A DNA stretch of 64,000 nt from Pseudomonas oryzihabitans NBRC 102199. Its GTDB lineage: Bacteria > Pseudomonadota > Gammaproteobacteria > Pseudomonadales > Pseudomonadaceae. The translations under genes were made by a program, and so were the position numbers. The stretch is from assembly GCF_000730625.1 (NCBI RefSeq), contig NZ_BBIT01000021.1:32724-96723 (forward strand). Reading direction: 5' to 3'. The notes beneath the pieces were generated by a model. The model saw nothing but the letters and a program-made list of their open reading frames with translations, was not told the DNA's origin and did no database searches. Positions 59,698-64,000 of this stretch are shown piece after piece; positions within the stretch are counted from its first letter, which is position 1, and each line of letters opens with the position of its first letter.

Positions 59698-60391
59698 TCG
59701 AGCCGTTTTGCGTTGCCAGGACCTGGGCAAGCGCTACGAGGAAGGCCCCCAGACCGTCGAGGTGCTGAGCAACGTCCAGCTGACCCTGCAACCGGGCGAG
59801 CGGGTGTCCATCGTCGGCAGTTCCGGGTCGGGCAAGACCACCCTGCTGAACCTGCTCGGCGGCCTGGATACCCCCAGCAGCGGCAGTGTCTGGCTCGACG
59901 GCGAGGAGCTGTCGGCGCTCAACGAGAAGGCCCGCGGCCTCCTGCGCAATCGCGCCATGGGCTTCGTCTACCAGTTCCACCACCTGCTGCCCGAATTCAG
60001 CGCCCTGGAAAACGTCTGCATGCCTCTGTTGATCGGCAAGGCCTCCATCGGCGAGGCCCGCGAGCGCGCCGCCAAGCTGCTGGAGCGGGTCGGTCTCGGC
60101 CATCGCCTGGGCCACAAGCCGGCCGAGCTGTCCGGTGGCGAGCGCCAGCGCGTGGCCATCGCCCGGGCGCTGGTCAACCAGCCCAAGCTGGTGCTGCTCG
60201 ACGAACCCACCGGCAACCTCGACCAGCACACCGCGCACGGCATCCAGGATCTGATGCTGGAGCTGTCCACCTCGCTGCGCACCGCCTTCCTGGTGGTGAC
60301 CCACGACCAGGTGCTGGCCGGCCAGATGGACCGGATGCTGCGCCTGGACGAAGGCCATCTGGTCGACGCCACGCCGGCCCGGCAGGTCTGA
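59690..60391 (+). CDS. lolD: Lipoprotein-releasing ABC transporter ATPase LolD
   Basis: The 233-residue ATPase has Walker [19 protein letters not shown] near residue 43, the [21 protein letters not shown]-loop region typical of LolD, signature [15 protein letters not shown] and Walker [13 protein letters not shown]. It powers the LolCE membrane subunits. The ATG lies inside the lolC 3' end, indicating translational coupling, and lolE follows seven bases after its stop. Confidence 0.97.
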   Translation: MNDRAVLRCQDLGKRYEEGPQTVEVLSNVQLTLQPGERVSIVGSSGSGKTTLLNLLGGLDTPSSGSVWLDGEELSALNEKARGLLRNRAMGFVYQFHHLLPEFSALENVCMPLLIGKASIGEARERAAKLLERVGLGHRLGHKPAELSGGERQRVAIARALVNQPKLVLLDEPTGNLDQHTAHGIQDLMLELSTSLRTAFLVVTHDQVLAGQMDRMLRLDEGHLVDATPARQV

Positions 60392-60398
60392 GGTCGCC

Positions 60399-61640
60399 AT
60401 GTTCAGACCGCTTTCGCTGTTCATCGGCCTGAGATACACCCGCGCCAAGCGGCGCAAGTCGTTCATCTCCTTCTTCTCGCTGGTCTCCATGTTCGGCCTG
60501 GCGCTGGGCGTGCTGGCCATGATCCTGGTGCTGTCGGTGATGAACGGCTTCCAGGAGGAAATGCGTGGCCGCATCCTCGGCATGGTGCCCCATGCCTTCA
60601 TCAGCGCGGCCCAGCCGCTGGACGACTGGCGCCCGCTGGCGGCCAAGGCCGAGCAGCAGCCCCATGTGCTGGCGGCGGTGCCCTATACCCAGTTGCAGGG
60701 CATGCTCTCGGTACGGGGGCGCATGCAGCCGCTGCTGGTGGACGGCATCGATCCCGCCCAGGAAAAACGCGTGTCCATCGTCGGCGAGCGCATGACCCAG
60801 GGCAGTCTCGACGCCCTCAAGCCTGGCGAATTCGGCATCGTGCTGGGCGAGATCGCCGCGCGGCGCTTCCAGCTGGAGCTGGGCAGCCAGGTCACGGTGA
60901 TCATCCCCGAGGTCGGCGCCACCGGCAGCATCACCCCGCGGCTGCGGCGCTTCACCGTGGTCGGCACCTTCAAGGTCGGCGCCGAACTGGATGCCTCCCT
61001 GGCGCTGATCAACGTCGCCGATGCCGCGCCGCTCAAGGGCTGGCAGCCGGGCCAGGTGGAAAGCATCCGCCTGGCGCTGGACGATCTGTTCCAGGCGCCG
61101 CGCATTTCCCGTGACGTGGCCAAGGCCCTCGGCGACGGCTACCAGGCGCGCGACTGGACGATCTCCCAGGGCAGCCTGTTCCAGGCCATGCAGATGGAAA
61201 AGACCATGATCGGCCTGCTGCTCTTGCTGATCGTCGCCGTGGCCGCCTTCAACATCATCGCCACCCTGATCATGGTGGTGGCCGACAAGAAGGCCGACAT
61301 CGCCATCCTGCGCACCCTGGGCGCCACGCCCGGGCAGATCATGGCGGTGTTCATGGTGCAGGGCACGGTGATCGGCCTGGTCGGTACCCTGATCGGCGGC
61401 GTGCTGGGCGTCATCGCGGCGCTCAACGTCAGCAGCTGGATCGCCGCCCTGGAGCGCCTGGTCGGCCACAAGCTGTTTGGCGGCGACATGTACTTCATCA
61501 GCAACCTGCCGTCGCGGCTGGAGCTGGAAGACGTGGTGCTCATCGCCGTGGCCGCCCTGAGCATGAGTTTCCTGGCAACCCTCTATCCCGCCTGGCGCGC
61601 CTCGCGCACCTCACCGGCCGAAGCCCTGCGCTACGACTGA
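60399..61640 (+). CDS. lolE: Lipoprotein-releasing ABC transporter permease LolE
   Basis: The 413-residue permease is a paralogue of the LolC encoded two genes upstream. It has the same N-terminal pattern (FIGLRYTRAKRRKSFISFFSLVSMFGLALGV), a periplasmic domain and C-terminal helices starting [28 protein letters not shown] with [16 protein letters not shown]. The two permeases share long identical runs, evidence of an internal duplication. It is the last gene of the lolCDE operon; the next gene, comEC, starts 104 bases later. Confidence 0.95.
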   Translation: MFRPLSLFIGLRYTRAKRRKSFISFFSLVSMFGLALGVLAMILVLSVMNGFQEEMRGRILGMVPHAFISAAQPLDDWRPLAAKAEQQPHVLAAVPYTQLQGMLSVRGRMQPLLVDGIDPAQEKRVSIVGERMTQGSLDALKPGEFGIVLGEIAARRFQLELGSQVTVIIPEVGATGSITPRLRRFTVVGTFKVGAELDASLALINVADAAPLKGWQPGQVESIRLALDDLFQAPRISRDVAKALGDGYQARDWTISQGSLFQAMQMEKTMIGLLLLLIVAVAAFNIIATLIMVVADKKADIAILRTLGATPGQIMAVFMVQGTVIGLVGTLIGGVLGVIAALNVSSWIAALERLVGHKLFGGDMYFISNLPSRLELEDVVLIAVAALSMSFLATLYPAWRASRTSPAEALRYD

Positions 61641-61744
61641 TCTCCTGCCGGGCCAGGGGGCGCCATGCCCCTGGTCCTGTGGCGTCCAAACTGCTCTAAT
61701 CCGCGCTTCTGAAGCCCTTTCGGCTCTCCATGGATGGAGTCCTG

Positions 61745-63985
61745 ATGCGCGCCGCTCTGCTGTCCTTCGCCCTGGGCGTGCTGCTCCTGCGCGCCTTCGC
61801 CACGCTGCCGTCGCTACCGCTGCTGGCGGCCCTCGCGGCCGTGGCCCTGGTGCTGCCGTTCACCCGCTTCCTGGCGCTCGGTGCCCTCGGGCTGGGTCTG
61901 GCCTGGGCGCTGCTCAATGGCCACTGGGCGCTGGACGATCGCCTGGATCCAGCGCTGGAACAGCGGGTGCTGTGGATCGACGGCCAGATCAGCGGGCTGC
62001 CCACGGTGGACGCCGATTCGGTGAGTTTCGTGCTCGCCGGGGCGACCAGCCGCCGCGCGCTTGAGCTGCCGGCGCGGATCCGCCTGAGCTGGCACGGCGG
62101 GCCGCGCCCGCTGGCCGGCGAACGCTGGCGCCTGGCCGCGGAGTTGCGCGGCCCGGCGGGCCTGGTCAACCCCCTCGGCCAGGACCGCGAAGCCTGGCTG
62201 CTGGCCCAGGGCATAGGCGCCACCGGCAGCGTCAAGGATGGCCAGCGCCTGGCCGCCGCCAGTGGCCTGGCGACCTGGCGCGACGGCATCCGGCAATACC
62301 TGCAGAGGCGCGATCCGGCCGGGCAGGGCGGCCTGCTCGCCGCCCTGGTGGTGGGTGACGGCTCGGGCATCACCGATGCCCAGTGGCAGCTGTTCCAGGA
62401 CACCGGCACCGTGCACCTGATGGTCATCTCCGGGCAGCACATCGGCCTGATCGCCCTGGGCGTCTATGCCGGAGTGGTCCTCCTGGCGCGGCGTGGCTGC
62501 TGGCCGCGCCGGCTGCCCTGGCGCCTGTCCGCGGCGGCGCTGACCATCGCCACCGCGCTGGGCTACGGACTGCTGGCCGGCTTCGAGGTGCCGGTGCAGC
62601 GGGCCTGCGTCATGGTCACCCTGGGCCTGGTCTGGCAACTCGGGCGCCAGCAGGTGCGGCTGGCGGATGCCGTGCTGCTGGCCTTGGTGCTGGTGCTGGC
62701 CGCCAATCCGCTGGTCAGTCTGCTGCCCGGCTTCTGGCTGTCCTTTGGCGCCGTGCTGTTGCTGCTGTGGAGCTTTGCTGGCCGCCTGGGCCGCCTGCCC
62801 TGGTGGCTCACCCTCGGACGCGCTCAGTGGTGCATGGCCGTGGGCCTGGCGCCGCTGCTGCTGGCGCTGGGCCTGCCGCTGAGTCTGAGCGGTCCGCTGG
62901 CCAATGCCCTGGCCGTACCGCTGATGGACCTGACCATCGTGCCCCTGGCCCTGGTGGGGACGCTGCTGTCCCTGCTCTGGTCGCCGCTGGGAACTCCGGC
63001 CTTGCTGCTGGCGGGTGGCCTGCTGCAGGGACTGCTCTGGCTGCTGGGCGGCTTGGCGCACCTGGGGGCGGCCTGGCAACCGGTAATGGCACCCACCTGG
63101 GCGCTATGGCTGGCGGGGCTGGGCGCGCTGCTGGCCCTGCTGCCCGCGGGGGTGCCGCTGCGATTATTCGGCGCGCTGCTGATGCTGCCGGGGCTGTTTC
63201 CCCCGCCACCGCTACCCGCGGAGGGCCTGGCACGGATCACCGTGCTGGACGTGGGGCAGGGCCTGGCAGTGCTGGTGCGCACCCGTGACCATGCACTGCT
63301 CTATGATGCCGGTCCGCGCCAGGGCAGCTACGACAGCGGCGCCCGGGTCGTCCTGCCCAACCTGAAGGCCTTCGGCATCGGCGCCCTGGACGTCATGCTG
63401 CTCAGTCATGCCGATGCCGACCACGCCGGTGGTGCGCCGGCCGTGGCCAGGGGACTGCCGCCAGGACAGGTGCTCAGTGGCGAGGCGGGACGCCTCACGC
63501 CGGAACTGCACGCCCGGGACTGCACGGATGGGGCCGAGTGGCGCTGGAACGAGGTCGCCTTCACCACCTGGTGGCGCCCCGCGGCGGATTCCAACGCTTC
63601 CTCCTGCGTGCTCAGCGTCGTGGCGAGGGGCGAGCGCCTGTTGCTGACCGGCGACATCGACGCCCGCCGTGAAGCCGAACTGCTGGCCAGCGGTGTGCCC
63701 GTGGCAGCGGAATGGCTGATCGCTCCGCACCACGGCAGTCGCAGCGGCTCCAGCGCCGCCTTCATCGACGCCGTCCAGCCACGTGGCGTGCTCATCTCTC
63801 GGGGGCTGAACAATCGCTATGACCATCCCCATCCCCAGGTACTGGCGCGCTATCGCGAGCGCGGCGTGCTGCCCTACGACACCGCCGAGCGGGGCGCCCT
63901 GAGCTGGACCCTGGGTCGCTGGGAGGCACCACGCGGGCAGCGCCAGGTGCGGCATTGGTGGCGGATAGGCCCACCGACACCCTGA
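61745..63985 (+). CDS. comEC: DNA internalization protein ComEC/Rec2
   Basis: The 746-residue membrane protein forms the inner-membrane channel for single-stranded DNA in natural transformation. An N-terminal DUF4131/OB-like region is followed by the competence membrane domain with LMVISGQHIGLIALG near residue 230 and many helices. The C-terminal metallo-beta-lactamase-like domain has ITVLDVGQGLAVLV, LLSHADADHAGG near residue 555, LLTGDI and APHHGSRSGSS near 661. The ATG at 61745 is preferred because GGAG sits six bases before it. The gene is complete and ends 15 bases before the window edge. Confidence 0.93.
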   Translation: MRAALLSFALGVLLLRAFATLPSLPLLAALAAVALVLPFTRFLALGALGLGLAWALLNGHWALDDRLDPALEQRVLWIDGQISGLPTVDADSVSFVLAGATSRRALELPARIRLSWHGGPRPLAGERWRLAAELRGPAGLVNPLGQDREAWLLAQGIGATGSVKDGQRLAAASGLATWRDGIRQYLQRRDPAGQGGLLAALVVGDGSGITDAQWQLFQDTGTVHLMVISGQHIGLIALGVYAGVVLLARRGCWPRRLPWRLSAAALTIATALGYGLLAGFEVPVQRACVMVTLGLVWQLGRQQVRLADAVLLALVLVLAANPLVSLLPGFWLSFGAVLLLLWSFAGRLGRLPWWLTLGRAQWCMAVGLAPLLLALGLPLSLSGPLANALAVPLMDLTIVPLALVGTLLSLLWSPLGTPALLLAGGLLQGLLWLLGGLAHLGAAWQPVMAPTWALWLAGLGALLALLPAGVPLRLFGALLMLPGLFPPPPLPAEGLARITVLDVGQGLAVLVRTRDHALLYDAGPRQGSYDSGARVVLPNLKAFGIGALDVMLLSHADADHAGGAPAVARGLPPGQVLSGEAGRLTPELHARDCTDGAEWRWNEVAFTTWWRPAADSNASSCVLSVVARGERLLLTGDIDARREAELLASGVPVAAEWLIAPHHGSRSGSSAAFIDAVQPRGVLISRGLNNRYDHPHPQVLARYRERGVLPYDTAERGALSWTLGRWEAPRGQRQVRHWWRIGPPTP

Positions 63986-64000
63986 TAGCCTATTCAAAGG

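Overview
The window is GC-rich, gene-dense chromosomal DNA from a gammaproteobacterium, almost certainly a Pseudomonas in the broad sense. The evidence is gene content and order: topA, sulA, lexA, psrA, nagZ, a methylthioinosine phosphorylase, mfd, a long GAPDH, sthA, lolCDE and comEC follow the P. aeruginosa order as I remember it. So do a fumC/bolA/trhO block and a selenocysteine-type formate dehydrogenase operon. I cannot fix the species.

Layout. 1-3.6 kb: tail of a type II secretion operon (gspH-I-J-L-M-N, no gspK in place). 3.6-12.2 kb: housekeeping genes (serine hydrolase, quinone oxidoreductase, fumC, DUF2059 protein, bolA, trhO, DsbA-like protein, arfB) and a SulP transporter/universal stress protein pair, with a short inverted-repeat element before trhO. 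12.7-18.5 kb: fdnGHI-fdhE, a membrane formate dehydrogenase whose catalytic subunit is read through an in-frame UGA followed by a clear SECIS hairpin. 18.5-28.2 kb: an accessory block with katG, a 1331-residue membrane-bound Pls/PosA-type NRPS preceded by three PmrA-type half-sites, an SdiA-regulated-family protein, an ankyrin protein and a lipase-like protein. 28.5-33.1 kb: selA and, convergent to it, a three-gene PhnCDE-like ABC transporter that may import selenium oxyanions. 33.3-64 kb: conserved core (slt, uup, usp, fadBA, DUF1653, topA, two small conserved genes, sulA-lexA, psrA, nagZ, methylthioinosine phosphorylase, mfd, GAPDH, sthA, glycerophosphodiesterase, PilZ protein, lolCDE, comEC).

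Two themes stand out. First, selenium: a selenoprotein formate dehydrogenase, its maturation factor FdhE, selenocysteine synthase SelA and a probable selenium uptake system lie within about 20 kb. However, fdhE and selA are separated by 10 kb of unrelated genes, and selB is not next to selA. Second, a candidate cationic-polymer system: the NRPS has one adenylation and one carrier domain followed by membrane segments and three hexapeptide-repeat domains, as in poly-epsilon-lysine synthetase. Its substrate code reads like that of diaminobutyrate, and its promoter carries what looks like a PmrA box, the operator of cationic-peptide resistance genes. This is the most interesting candidate system in the window.

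Regulatory sites that can be read directly include a LexA box on the lexA promoter, a 24-bp perfect palindrome (PsrA operator) on the psrA promoter, the SECIS element and several intrinsic terminators. REP-like repeats sit near 4.3 kb and 56.6 kb. No tRNA, rRNA, CRISPR array or intact insertion sequence was seen.
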